NCBI RefSeq assembly: GCF_034702125.1
Contig: NC_085872.1
Span: 31,993,376-32,057,375, forward strand
DNA length: 64,000 bases
From: Engraulis encrasicolus
Taxonomy: Eukaryota; Chordata; Actinopteri; Clupeiformes; Engraulidae
Direction: 5' to 3'
Shown: piece by piece, positions 51,512 through 62,374 of the stretch
How positions within the stretch are numbered: the first letter of the stretch is position 1
Layout: the number at the start of each line of letters is the position of its first letter
Notes under the pieces: model-generated
What the model saw: only the letters and a program-made list of their open reading frames with translations
Told to the model about the DNA's origin: nothing
The model's database searches: none
Program-made: the position numbers and the translations under genes

Positions 51512-51626
51512 GGCAGAGTAACTCCTCAGACAAAATAACTCTGCAGGGTGATGATTCCCCGCGAAAATTCTAGAACCGGAGCTGGAGCTGGCATGGCATG
51601 TTGGAAGTCGTTTCTCTCCCTGCGTG
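51512..51626 (+). other. possible 5'UTR exon of the 528-aa gene
   Basis: A strong donor, GCGTG|GTAAGTGG, ends at 51626, about 1.6 kb upstream of the acceptor of the first coding exon at 53200. The left limit is set only by the end of the transposon at 51507. No promoter element could be fixed. Confidence 0.3.
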
Positions 51627-52831
51627 GTAAGTGGATTTGAATATTTATCGAGTTTTTGCTGTTTATGACCAACATTTTTCAATACACTGATGCTGATGAT
51701 AGACTACTGTAGGCCTATGTGTATTAGGTTAAATTAGGCATGCATATATGTAGGCTAGCCAATTAGTATTTTTCACTGATGCATTCGACTGCAATACTAG
51801 GCTACATAGCTTTTAGAAGTAGGCTGATGAATAGTTGTTTTAAATGAAAACAAGATCCGACTGCATTTGCTTGCATGCTGACGGCGTGTGGTGTGGTGAG
51901 TATTGAAGTTTTCTCTTGTTTGCTGAGTTTGGGTTACCCTACCAAAATGTAGTGCTAAGCTAGCTAGCTTGACAACGTGGTTTTCCAGATTGTATGGGTT
52001 TCCCCCAATGGCATTAGCATTGCAACGGTTCAAAAGTTCACTTCAGAACGTGCCCAATGTTTTGCAAGGTGATGTGCTTGTGCTTAATTTGTGGCTCTGA
52101 AACCAGAAATGCTCGATGTTAACATTAAGAATATGTTAGTGTTGGGAACCGTTTACAGTTAAGTGTTGCTCGGTTTTATGGTAAGTTGTAGATTTGAGAG
52201 ATTCATCTACTCGTCCACCACATAGATTAGCACGCTAAACATTGCCCGCTCGTGGTTGATGCTTGATACCAGGAATGTTCTGTTTGGGCATGCGTGGACA
52301 CACGTGTAGTATATAAAAGTGATTGTTGATTCGTCACGTAATATAGCTACATCTAGAACTAGTCCCTGCATGGCTTGCCAAGTCTTCGATGCCGGTAATC
52401 ATACACATGCGTTAAATATGGGTTTGGTGTCAACTCTGGTGTTTTTGACTCATGCTGTAGTTGAGAACCACCGAGTTCTAGCGTTTCGCTTAGCCGGTGC
52501 AGCTTTCGTCAGTGCAGCTCAACAGAGGAAGAAGTGTGAGTGGAAGAGGAAAGGATGTATTGTTGTCGACGCGTTTCAGTTGCTTTGAAAGTTGTAGTAG
52601 TTGAGAGTCATCTGCTGACTAGCCTTTATTTTTGCAAGTTTGGTAAATGCAATCCAATTAATGGACGAGGAAGGGGATATGAGTGTGGAAAGGGTGTTGT
52701 GTGTGTACGCGCGCTGGCAGGCTCGCTCTGTCGTGTGTATGTGTGTGTGACCTGACGGCTGTTTTGTTTAGAACACCGGTGCAGCTGAAGGCCAGCGCAA
52801 ATGGGTGAACCGAGGACAGAGTGTGATGGGG

Positions 52832-52888
52832 AAGGTGTGTGTGTGTGTGTGTGTGTGAGCGAGCGAGAGAGAGAGAGAGGGAGAGAGA
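52832..52888. repeat. GT then GA microsatellite
   Basis: A short compound tract in the probable first intron of the 528-aa gene. Confidence 0.85.
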
Positions 52889-53202
52889 GAGGCCGCGTGA
52901 TTGGATACTGCAATTAGGAGCAATTTACCTGTTTTCCCATGTTTTGCTGAAGAATTATATGCAATCATCTATTTAACAGATGTTATGTGGATGTGTAGTG
53001 TTGAGGCAACTTAGTTGGCTTTAAGAAGTTCATAAGGACATGGAAAAGGATGACTGTGTTTCATGTTCTGATCAGTGCCTCCCATACAGGTATCCTACAA
53101 ACCAGCTTGTTAGTGTTCCTGATCCAACTGTGTGAGTGTGTTAATGTGTGAATATGTTGACGGGAATTAACAGTTTCTCAACTTTCTCAAATTTAACAGA
53201 AA

Positions 53203-56200
53203 ATGCTGTTGCGTGTCTCATTTGGTGGAGTGCAGAAGTACATAAAGATGCTTGAACTGACGTTTGATGATTTCTTGAGAGAAGGTTAGTCGCCTAATTT
53301 GAATTGAAAGTAGGCCTATCTTAATGTAGCTTAATGTAACTTAAAGTGGTGACATACTGCAATTATTTCTCATCAGATCATTTTGTGCACTGTTTATTTT
53401 TTACTCCAGTGAGTTTGAAGTTCAACATCCCCGAAGACAGATGGTTGGACCTCAAAGTTTATGACCAGTCTAACACAGAGGTAGACGCCGAGGTTTTTGA
53501 GGAGCTCGTAAAAGAGTTCCATGGACCTTTCCTAGTTTCATTGGCCAATGGAGCACCTGGTAAGTGTTGCCTACTTGCATATGATTTACACATACATCAT
53601 TTAGGTGGAAGTGTTGAACTATGTAAGCCACTGCTTAGAAGCCATTGTTTAACACTTTTTTTATGTATCTTATTATTTTTTTGCTACATTTTATTTGACC
53701 ATGTGTTGGACAATGCTGTTGCAACTGTACACTGCACCTAGATATCTTTGTTTATTATCTAAATTTTGCTACTAATTACTTGTATACTGCTGTACTCTGT
53801 GCCAACCCCTTACTCTGTACTTGCTTGAATTTCCTCCTTGTAGGTCGCTCTGTTAAAAGGCGTCAGCTAAATGTAATGTAATGTAATTGTGTTAATATTT
53901 TCCAATGCTCAGGTAACCCTCAGTTCACATCATCTCCAGGGTCTACTGCATCTGACGACACAGTGATCCTCAACTTCTCCCTGCTTGAGCCAGCTGAGGA
54001 ACCCCTTGAGCCAGCTGAGGAACCCGTTGCAGCCCAAGGCAGTCAACCTAAAAGGCCTTGCCGCATCAACTATGAAGCAAAAACTGTGAGTTTGTGGGTG
54101 TGGGTGGATATAGGGGGTTTAATTTGCACATCGTGTATGTATCTTGTTTGTTTCAGAATTACAAACAGTTTTTCAAAATACATTGCTGCATATATGAACA
54201 AAAGTCAAGAGACACCACACACTGCTTACTTTTCTTTACTTTACTTTATTTTTTAGAGCGAACAACGCGTTTCGCCCAATGCGTCATCAGGTTCGCTCTA
54301 TCGATAGAGCGAACCTGATGACGCATTGGGCGAAACGCGTTGTTCGCTCCAAAAAATAAAGTAAAGTAAAGAAAAGTAAGCAGTGTGCGGTGTCTCTTGA
54401 CTTTTGTTCATTGATTCACCTCCTCCTGCCTCACACCTGCACCTGCATTGCTGAAGGGTTGTGCACAAGGACTCTCTTGTACTTACATTGCTGCATATGT
54501 TATCTTTTAGCTGATTGAAAAAATCCTGACTACAAAGCCTGGAGGTGACCGTATCATCGAGGAGTATGCAAAAACAAAATCAATCACAGATTCAACCAGA
54601 AGACGGCTCATCAACATACTTGCTGCAGAAATGACGGAAACACATGGGTAAGTATAGGTCAAATGTGTTATCATGAGACAGTTAAACATCATTGCAATTA
54701 TTGTTTCGATTATGGTGTTCAGTGTCCTCTAATAATGTTGTTTATTGAATACACCAGGACCTCGCCGCCGCGGAGTGTGAAAGTGATGTATGCACAGGGG
54801 ATTATTGCTCTGTTTCCATATCTTGAAGACCCATACTCACAGAATGGCTATGTAAGTAAAGGTTTTACAATATATCACCCCTTCAAACTGTTGCTTGTTT
54901 GAATGGTAACGCTTTATTTTAGTGTTACATCTATAACCACGAATACATACAATGTTAATGCCGGTATAAGTAACTTTTAAGGCATGTACTAAGCAAAATC
55001 AAACATTTGTTAGGTCCTTACTAAGGTTATATTGGTAATAAATCCCTAATTGTGCATGAACAAGACATTTGCAAACACATGCCTAACAAATGTTTGATTT
55101 TGCTTAGTACTTGCCTTACAAGTTACTTATACAGTATACAGGCATTAACATTGTATGTGCTAGTGCTAATAGATGTAACACTAAAATAAAGTGTTACCGT
55201 ATGAGTGTACATTATACTGTGCATACTGTATATTATACATAGGAACACTACTACGATCCGGAAAGTGGTTCAGGATACATTGCATGGCGGTTGAAGACCA
55301 TTCAACGAAAGGCTTCTGAGGAAAGAGTTCCAGCAGTTAAATCTCCTAAAGGTAACATTTATAATGTGGGTGAATGGTCAACCTATGAAGTGTGTTTAAA
55401 GGAAGATATACAACTGTGCAGTTCTAAACATTAACAACAAAATTGTTTTGTTTTAAAGTGGGTGGGCCAGGCCATGGACGTACTACACCCTTTACTGCCG
55501 AAGTCCTGACTGATGAGGAAGTGGAATCCGCTATCGCTGTGTTGAGACATTCTGCTGATGAGGAAACCATCCGTGAAAAAATGAAAACCACCTTCAGTTA
55601 TCGCCAAGCAATGGTCAATGACCATGACAAATCTGCAGAGGTCTTCTCAGTTTTTCCACGGTTCCTGGACACACCAGGACTGGTAAGACATCTAGTTCTA
55701 CATTCATTATATGTCTGTAATGGTATTTTTTAGATAGTCTAGGTGTAATGTATGCGTATTGTCTATGTCTCATTGTCTATGTCAAATTGTCTATGTCCAC
55801 ACCTAAAGTCTACGTCTATGTCTGCATGGGAAAGTAAGAAATGTTATTTCAAATTCTTTGTATGACCAGTAATGTAAAGAAATCGACAATAAAGACGACT
55901 TGACTTGACTTGATTGAAGAGTGAGGCCTATTGTAAAATGTTGCACAAGGTACTGACTTCAGTTGTCCTCCATTTCGTCTTTTTTTCCTTTTCAAATTAC
56001 AGGTAGAGCAGGATTTCAGACTGATGTTTGGCGAGCAGACTGCCAATAAATTCCTGGAGCGATGGCCTACCACTTTCAGGGCAAGAGTCATTAAGGAAAG
56101 CCATGGACTGGTCCCCTCCACAGACCTTCTTGATTTGATGCACAATGCTGAGACATCCACTGAAGTTGAAAATGGTAAGTCTTTGAATGTGGAGAAGCAT

Positions 56201-57097
56201 GTTGCTAAATATATTGAGGACGGTGGAAAAGTATGGCTGAATGTTAACATGATGCTTGTTTGACTTAAGGCTGGGACAGTGATACGTCTGCCATCATACT
56301 GCTGCTACATCTGCTACCGCCATCCGCACAGGGACGCAAGAAGCCAGGGAAGATATCAGCATCTAATGCAGTGGATCACCTCATCAAATTCCAAAAGGTA
56401 CACTAGAATTATATTTGACAAGGAATCAAGTCCTCCCACCACCCCTCCACTCCAACAACACTTCATACCCCATACATGAAGCCTTTCCTTAGACCAGACT
56501 AGACCACCACCGTCCCCTCGGCACACACAAACACACACACCATTTATAGTCGGGGAGTATAGTATAGTATAGTATGCCCTTTATTATCCCGTCATGGGGA
56601 AATTCATTTGTTGCAGCAGTAACATACAGATTGTGCAAAAACAGCAGACAGCATACATACAACACAGGACCAGGAGGTTAAAAAAGTATATATAAGATAG
56701 ATAAAAATAGAGATTGAATAGAGAGTGATGTCATGTTATTGTTCTAATAAATTGTGTTATTGAATGTGTTTTGTCACAGACGGGAACAAGCCTGCAGCAG
56801 CATCTAGACAACATCACTGAAAGCCGTCAGCCCTACCTCCTTGCACAGGGACCCACAAAAAGCAGCATTCACTCCTTCTTCATTGCCATCGACAAGCACG
56901 CACTTCCATGCCAAGGCACCACCTCAGTCGGAGCCCTGGATGAACTCTTCAAGGCCCACTTTGTCTTTGGTACATCTTACAGTCCTGCCTTGAACAACTT
57001 TTTCACTTTTCTCCAAACTTCCATTTACAACATTGATGTAGGGAAAACTAAGGAAACGCCAAGAATTGCAGAGTTACGAGCTAGAATGGTGCGTTAG
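53203..57097 (+). CDS. ten-exon gene for a 528-aa protein of unknown function (SAMD3-like teleost family)
   Basis: Coding segments are 53203-53284, 53410-53559, 53913-54085, 54511-54647, 54758-54851, 55243-55351, 55459-55682, 56003-56174, 56270-56397 and 56780-57097. All introns are GT-AG, all phases join, and the sum is 1587 nt with no internal stop. The N-terminus (MLLRVSFGGVQKYIKM, then LTFDDFLREVSLKFNIP) looks like a ubiquitin/PB1-type fold. Next are an acidic, duplicated LEPAEEP linker, a central domain (RRRLINILAAEM, IIALFPYLEDPYS, GYIAWRLKTIQRK) and a C-terminal domain ending FFTFLQTSIYNIDVGKTKE. This arrangement resembles, from memory, a multi-copy fish family annotated as SAMD3-like or uncharacterised. 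No catalytic motif, transmembrane segment or signal peptide is evident. I assign no function. Introns 3, 5 and 7 and the 3' flank contain palindromic elements or retroelement tails. Confidence 0.85.
53745..53887 (+). repeat. LINE/SINE 3' tail in an intron of the 528-aa gene
   Basis: The block GTCGCTCTGTTAAAAGGCGT, then CAGCTAAATG followed by TAATG/TAATGTAA repeats, is the familiar teleost L2-type 3' end with short tandem tail. It lies between the second and third coding exons. Confidence 0.6.
54195..54410. repeat. near-perfect 108-bp-arm palindrome in an intron
   Basis: The sequence is symmetrical about 54302/54303 (centre TATCGATA). The arms contain GCGAACCTGATGACGCATTG and GGCGAAACGCGTTGTTCGCTC-type sequence and end TGAACAAAAGTCAAGAGACA. 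Only a few mismatches are visible. It has no spacer, so it can extrude as a cruciform or fold as one RNA hairpin in the pre-mRNA. It is probably a foldback MITE. Confidence 0.85.
54905..55198. mobile_element. 294-bp foldback MITE in an intron
   Basis: The ends GGTAACGCTTTATTTTAGTG and CACTAAAATAAAGTGTTACC are inverted with one mismatch. The complementarity continues inwards (CAATGTTAATGCC / GGCATTAACATTG; AAGCAAAATCAAACATTTGT and its complement). It is non-coding and sits between coding exons 5 and 6. Confidence 0.85.
55740..55915 (+). repeat. LINE-type tail, copy 2
   Basis: It shares TCTATGTCTGCATGGGA, AATTCTTTGTATGACCAGT and AATCGACAATAAA, followed by CTTGA pentamers, with the tails at 46036-46247 and 59308-59515. 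It is the most diverged of the three and lies between coding exons 7 and 8. Confidence 0.7.
56553..56740 (-). repeat. LINE-type 3' tail in reverse orientation
   Basis: The plus strand begins with TAGTA pentamers (ATAGTATAGTATAGTATG), followed by CCTTTATTATCCCGTCATGG and GGAAATTCATTTG. This is the complement of a typical fish LINE end. It lies in the last intron of the 528-aa gene. Confidence 0.65.
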
Positions 57098-57101
57098 ACT
57101 C

Positions 57102-57496
57102 AAAGGATAACTTAAGCCACTATCAACATGCAGCTGTAATGCTCACACTACCCTGGAATTGTCAGTACCTGAGATTTTTTTCCAGCCTTTTCTGAGATCC
57201 TGGTCATTGTAATGGGGGCAGGTGTTTGTTTACATTTAAAAAAAAAACATCTTGATTTATTCCCAAAAACATTAAAAAGGTTATGCAACATCAGCAGACA
57301 ACTAGCAACCAGTGATACCTCTTGAGAAAATATTTGTAGTAGGCCTATGTTAAGAATTTTTAAAAAGTAAACAAAAGCTGCCCCCATTACAATAGCTCAG
57401 ATTTCTGAAAGAAAAAAATTGACATCACCGGGTTCTGACAAGTCAAGGGTAGCGTGAGCAATGCAACAGCTTATTGAAATTGACTGAAGTGGTCCT
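57102..57496. mobile_element. TTAA-type foldback MITE family 3, copy 2
   Basis: It is inverted relative to the copy at 37390-37800 and more diverged. Shared blocks include TCAACATGCAGCTGTAATGCTC, GGGGGCAG, TGTTTGTTTACAT and GTCAAGGGTAGCGTGAGCAA. The right end meets TTAA at 57497-57500. The left end starts only about 5 bp after the stop codon of the 528-aa gene. Confidence 0.75.
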
Positions 57497-57500
57497 TTAA

Positions 57501-57823
57501 AGTGACACTGTCCCATTTTTGGAAAAAGCTTATTTTACACCTCCCCTTGGTTTTACTGGTCTCGTATACTTTCAACCGTTCTCGGGTTATGGGAGTGCAA
57601 ATTTTACCTCCAAGCTAGCAGTTAACATTGAGTCCTATGACACCAGTTAGCCACCAGCTGGTTTCATAGGACTCAATGTTAACTGCTAGCTTGGAGGTAA
57701 AGTTTGCACTGCCATACCCAGAGAACAGTTGAAAGTAAAGGAGAACGGTAAAACCCTATTATTGAACTCAAGGGGAGGTGTAAAATAATGTAAAATAATT
57801 TCCAAAAATGGGACAGTATCACC
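57501..57823. mobile_element. TTAA-flanked foldback MITE family 2, full-length copy
   Basis: The termini AGTGACACTGTCCCATTTTT and AAAAATGGGACAGTATCACC are inverted and bounded by TTAA at 57497-57500 and 57824-57827. The long inner palindrome is centred near 57650 (CCTCCAAGCTAGCAGTTAAC and its complement). The left TTAA is shared with the preceding MITE. Confidence 0.85.
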
Positions 57824-57835
57824 TTAAACAATTTA

Positions 57836-58495
57836 GTGCTTTCTAAATGATCTTGGTGGAGTAAACGAACAATCTTGGAAGGCATCTCAAATTATTACAT
57901 GGGCTCTGTACGGGAAGGACTCTTTATCTTCAATGTGGCCAAGTGGGATGCTCATGTTTGTTCAATAGTTGTTGTTGTTCTTTTTTTTGGGGGGGGGGGG
58001 GGGGGGGGCGCGCGAAAGTGAGCAAGTGCCATGTGAATAGTGTGTGTGTTATTGCTGATGTTGAATCACCACACTGTCAAAGTATTTGGGGTAGTGGTAA
58101 TGCAAATCCAGCAGAACAGCCATATGGGGCAGAAGTTGAGTCAGAGCCAGCATTATCCTCACAGCACCTTGTAAATAATTGTGCCTCTGTCATTTCTGTT
58201 GTGACTACTTTTGGAAGATATTGTCCAGAAAATTCATGAGCATGCAAAAGAGTGTGTCATTCAGTTGTGATCATACAGGACAAAAAGGTGCTGCTCACCA
58301 TACCTTTATTTACAGAAGCTGTTCAAGAACATTTATTTGCTTCTGAAGTGACTCGGACAAAGATTTTGTTGCTTTTCCAAAAAGAAAAAAAGATTTTGTT
58401 GCTTTTCATGTTGATGATCTTCCTTATCCAAGAATGGAGAGAATGACTCGCTATGTACATTGAACCACATTGTTTTCTCCGAGGAGTTATTGGCA
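57836..58495. other. probable 3' UTR or downstream region, with a 20-bp G run
   Basis: No gene is visible. A run of about 20 G follows a T run at 57981-58008, a slippage-prone and assembly-sensitive spot. Confidence 0.4.
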
Positions 58496-58501
58496 AATAA
58501 A
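58496..58501 (+). terminator. candidate poly(A) signal AATAAA
   Basis: This is a canonical AATAAA about 1.4 kb after the stop of the 528-aa gene, downstream of the two MITEs. If it is used, both MITEs would be transcribed into the 3' UTR. Other AATAAA words occur in the AT-rich minisatellite beyond, so its use is uncertain. Confidence 0.3.
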
Positions 58502-58578
58502 TGCTGCTACAGTACTTTGATTGTATGTATTTTCTTATGTTATAGCAGTTAAAAGCAATACTATTTCAGTAGTATAAT

Positions 58579-58935
58579 GTACACTATATAGTGTATTTTA
58601 AAAATGGAAACTACTCAATGTGGTGAATTAATTTTATATAAAATGAAATAAATATACACTATGTGGTGTATTTTAATAATGGAAACTACTCTATGTAGTG
58701 AACTAATTTTATATAAAATGAAATAAATATACACTATGCGGTGTATTTTAATAATGGAAACTACTCTATGTAGTGAAATAATTTTATATAAAATGAAATA
58801 AATACACACTATGTAGTGTATTTTAATAATGGAAACTACTCTATGTAGTGAACTAATTTAATATAAAATGAAATAAATATACACTATTTAGTGTATTTCA
58901 ATAATGGAAACTACTCTATGTAGTGAAATAATTTT
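58579..58935. repeat. 75-bp minisatellite, about five copies
   Basis: The word ATGGAAACTACTC recurs exactly every 75 bp (GGAAA at 58606, 58681, 58756, 58831 and 58906). Each unit holds ACACTATGTAGTGTATTTTA and a TATATAAAATGAAATAAATA block. The units are AT-rich and highly similar. Confidence 0.9.
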
Positions 58936-59307
58936 ACTCTGGCAGTGTAAAGAGATCAGTGTTTTTACACATTTCATTGTCAATTTCGACACAATGTAGA
59001 GTCAGATTAACTCTGAAAATCTTACACTGTCTATAGTGTTAAATATTTTTACACACCTCTGTTAATTTTGACACAAAATAGAGTAAAATTAACTCTAAAA
59101 ATCTTACACTGGCCAAAGAGTAAATTTTACACTATTTTTGAGCGGGACCAAATGTTATCTGACAGGGGGTTAAATTTAACTCTTAAAGAGTAAAATTGAC
59201 ACTCCAGTTTTTACTGTGTGTGGACACTCCCAGCATCTGCTCCATTCCATGTAGTCAGGGGCGAGTACAAACACAACTTTGCCTGAATAGTCTTTAAGGG
59301 CTTAATG

Positions 59308-59515
59308 AGCAGTCTTGCACTTTAAATGTCTGTATGAGCAATGTCTACGTCCATACTGTCTATGTCCATGTATGAGTACTGTCTATGTCTATACTGTCTA
59401 TGTCCTTACCTAGATTAGTCTATGTCTGCATGGGAGAGCAAGAAACGCAATTTCAAATTCTTTGTATGACCAGTGCATGTAAAGAAATTGACAATAAACT
59501 TGACTTGAATTGAAT
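59308..59515 (+). repeat. LINE-type tail, copy 3
   Basis: It is almost identical to 46036-46247 (CAGTCTTGCACTTTAAATGT through AAATTGACAATAAACTTGAC). It ends in TTGAATTGAATTGAATT pentamers. It lies just outside the right terminus of the candidate 8.5-kb element. Confidence 0.75.
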
Positions 59516-59587
59516 TGAATTCAACTTGCCTGTGCACAGCAGAACAAATACTCTTTGCACACTTTTCTTGACACACGTGTATGCCTG

Positions 59588-59701
<114 letters not shown>

Positions 59702-59879
59702 CTACATGTACGCATGCATGCATGCAACGCACGCACACACACAAAATTACCTTTTACTCTCGCTTTCTTTTACGCACACACCAATGCACACAAACACAAA
59801 CACACACATGCGCACATACGCAAACACGGATGGAAGCACGCCAACGCATGCATGCACACACGCATGCACACGAACACGC

Positions 59880-59904
59880 ACACAAGTACACAGACACAGA
59901 CACA

Positions 59905-59957
<53 letters not shown>
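59880..59957. repeat. CA/CAGA microsatellite
   Basis: CACAGA units followed by perfect CA. Confidence 0.9.
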
Positions 59958-59959
<2 letters not shown>

Positions 59960-60187
59960 GTTCATCTTCCCCAACCTTAGCTTACGTAATGTGTGTGTCC
60001 AAAACAGAGCATGCATGTTGCTGTGGTAAGAAGAGGGATGGCGGTAGTGATTGAAGTAGTGCAGAGGGAGGGGTGTGCGTGGGCGAGATTAGAGGGTTAA
60101 CCTCTTCAAACATCACAGCCCTTCCCTTGACACCACCGCACCTGCGAACTGCTCCTGTACACCCATCTGCTGTGTGCTGCCGCCCAC

Positions 60188-60211
60188 GCACGCACACACA
60201 CACGTACACAC

Positions 60212-60304
<93 letters not shown>
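60188..60304. repeat. CA microsatellite
   Basis: A CA run of about 85 bp after interrupted ACGC units. Confidence 0.95.
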
Positions 60305-60307
<3 letters not shown>

Positions 60308-62257
60308 TACATATACAGTGCTGCACATACACACACATTTCACCCACACAATACAACTACACGTGAGCCCATAACCAGAGAAAGTGCAAGAGAGAACACC
60401 TCTGGCAACAATTTTTAAAAGGCGAATTATCTCACTCATGAAACAAGATGATGAAGGAAAATGAAGGTGGTTAAGATGTCAAATTGTCAGTGATATCGGA
60501 TGAGTCCACCCAGTTTTATTTGCATAATAGCTGTTTGGTTTGGATACAGGAGCAATGTTGGGCTTAACTGGTGGAATGAAACGTTGTGTCTGTCTGTGAG
60601 TCAATAGCAGCTTTATGTGTATCTGTTACAACAGCAAACAAATGCTGCTGGAAATACATTGCTCCCAGTGTTTCTCTCTGGAGAGCAGCAGCGAGCATGC
60701 TCTTAAGTATGGATGCCTTCATTCAGGCTGCCATTGGGCTCAGATATATTTATCTCCAAGAATAGAAAAACACAAACAAAGAAAATAACATCCATCTCAC
60801 GGGGCCCAGGATCAACTGCAGGCAGGCTCGAGAGACATTTCTGTGTTCCTAGAAGATGACACGATGCTTCTTGTGAATGCAGTTTACATAGGGTAGGAGG
60901 AGTGACGCACGGCTTACTTTTCCTGTGGTGCTGGCAATCAGGCCTCAGCAGAAAGGGTGACTATGGCGTTGGGGTAAGCCTCTGTTCAAATGGATCTCAC
61001 AAATGACGGTATATGCAACCAGGGAAGCTGACAGGGGGAGACAAAGGGGATAGTCGTCCTGGGCCTAGGGCAGAGGTGCACCTTGTCACCAGGCTAGGCA
61101 GGCAGCCGTCTGGGGGGCCCCAAGCCCCTGGATGGTGAATAACAGCTCACACTTTACAGCTGTAGTGGCAATTTTTGTTTCAAATGTTCATTCCTTTGAA
61201 TTTTCGCTTGGGGGCCCCACCTGACCCTAGACCGCCTCTGGCCTAGGGACAGAGGGGGGCAGAGAATTGGCTTCTCAATACATTGTATATATTGGGTGAG
61301 GGGCCCTTTCAGATGACTTTGTCATGGGCCCAGCCAAAGCTGTCAGTGGTCCTGTATGCAACATACAGTATGCATGCCCATGCAACACAGGAAAAGGGTT
61401 CACCGAACTCGTATAATGGGAGGGCAGAGAGGAGGAGGCAGATGGAGAGAGTGGCCAAGGTGGGATAACCATGCAGCCGACCCATATGGTGGCCAAGGTG
61501 CATACACAGACTCTGCAAGCATATGCCTGAACCCCAGGGATTTATGGACCGCACTCGGATATAGTCCCCAGGAGTGGAAATGGCTTCACGAGAGGTCATA
61601 TTCAGTGCGTTTTGAGGTCTGTTCGCAGTCAGGGCATCCCCAGAGGCTTTCCATGACCTGAGCGCTCACGGCTACCAGCTGCTGTTGTGTTGTGCTTGTG
61701 TTCCGGTATGGGCAACGCTTCCTGGGGAATGGCAGGCTTAATTGAACGGGGAGTACGAATTGAACCCTCCCAGGAGGCACGAATAAGAAAAGGGGGCAGA
61801 TCTGTGTCTTCCTATCCTGCTAAAAGGGCAAAGATGTGTAATTGGTTTGACCTAGCGTCTCCCTAGAGTGTAGCCTATGTAGCACAGACCTGTGTGGAAA
61901 GCCAGCCACTGTGAAGGCTGCAGAGAGATGAGGTCCCAGCAAGATTCTGATAGTGGCCATGGTACTGTGAGAGATTCTAAATGTATTGTATATTTCCATC
62001 CACTATTTGTTTACATTTATTATTTTACCCAGTTATATAAAAGGTGGCAGATACCATACAAGATGAGAATGGTCATATTTCCTACATAACAAAAACATTT
62101 CTGCTTTTAACTTCAGAAGAATATCCACAAATTGTCAAGTAAAAAAAAGCAGAGGGCAAAAAAACTAGGCCTGGTTTCAGCAATAACCCTAAAATACAAT
62201 CCAAGAGGAGTGAAATCCAATAGGAAAGGTAAACATCCCACATGAGAATTGGAAAGG

Positions 62258-62258
62258 G

Positions 62259-62356
<98 letters not shown>

Positions 62357-62374
62357 TGTTTGTGTGTGTGTGTG
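62258..62374. repeat. GT then GTGC tetranucleotide microsatellite
   Basis: GT repeats flank about 17 GTGC units. This is alternating purine-pyrimidine and prone to left-handed DNA. Confidence 0.95.

Larger units (their letters stand above)
50709..59218. mobile_element. candidate 8.5-kb TIR-bounded element carrying the 528-aa gene
   Basis: The left end at 50709 reads CACAGTAAAAAATGGAGTGT (plus CAAT). The complement of the right end at 59218 reads CACAGTAAAAACTGGAGTGT (plus CAAT), so 23 of 24 positions match and both point outwards. Neither end has a nearby partner that would make it a short MITE by itself. Inside each end are repeated AGTGTAAA and ACTCTA/TAGAGT motifs, and the right end also contains a 75-bp minisatellite with the same words. 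A TG dinucleotide flanks both ends, too short to prove a target duplication. No transposase was recognised. The alternative is two independent, half-lost copies of one family. Confidence 0.4.

Noticed and set aside
58579..58935. CRISPR-like array
   Set aside because: The whole 75-bp unit is repeated, without unique spacers, in a vertebrate genome. It is a minisatellite.
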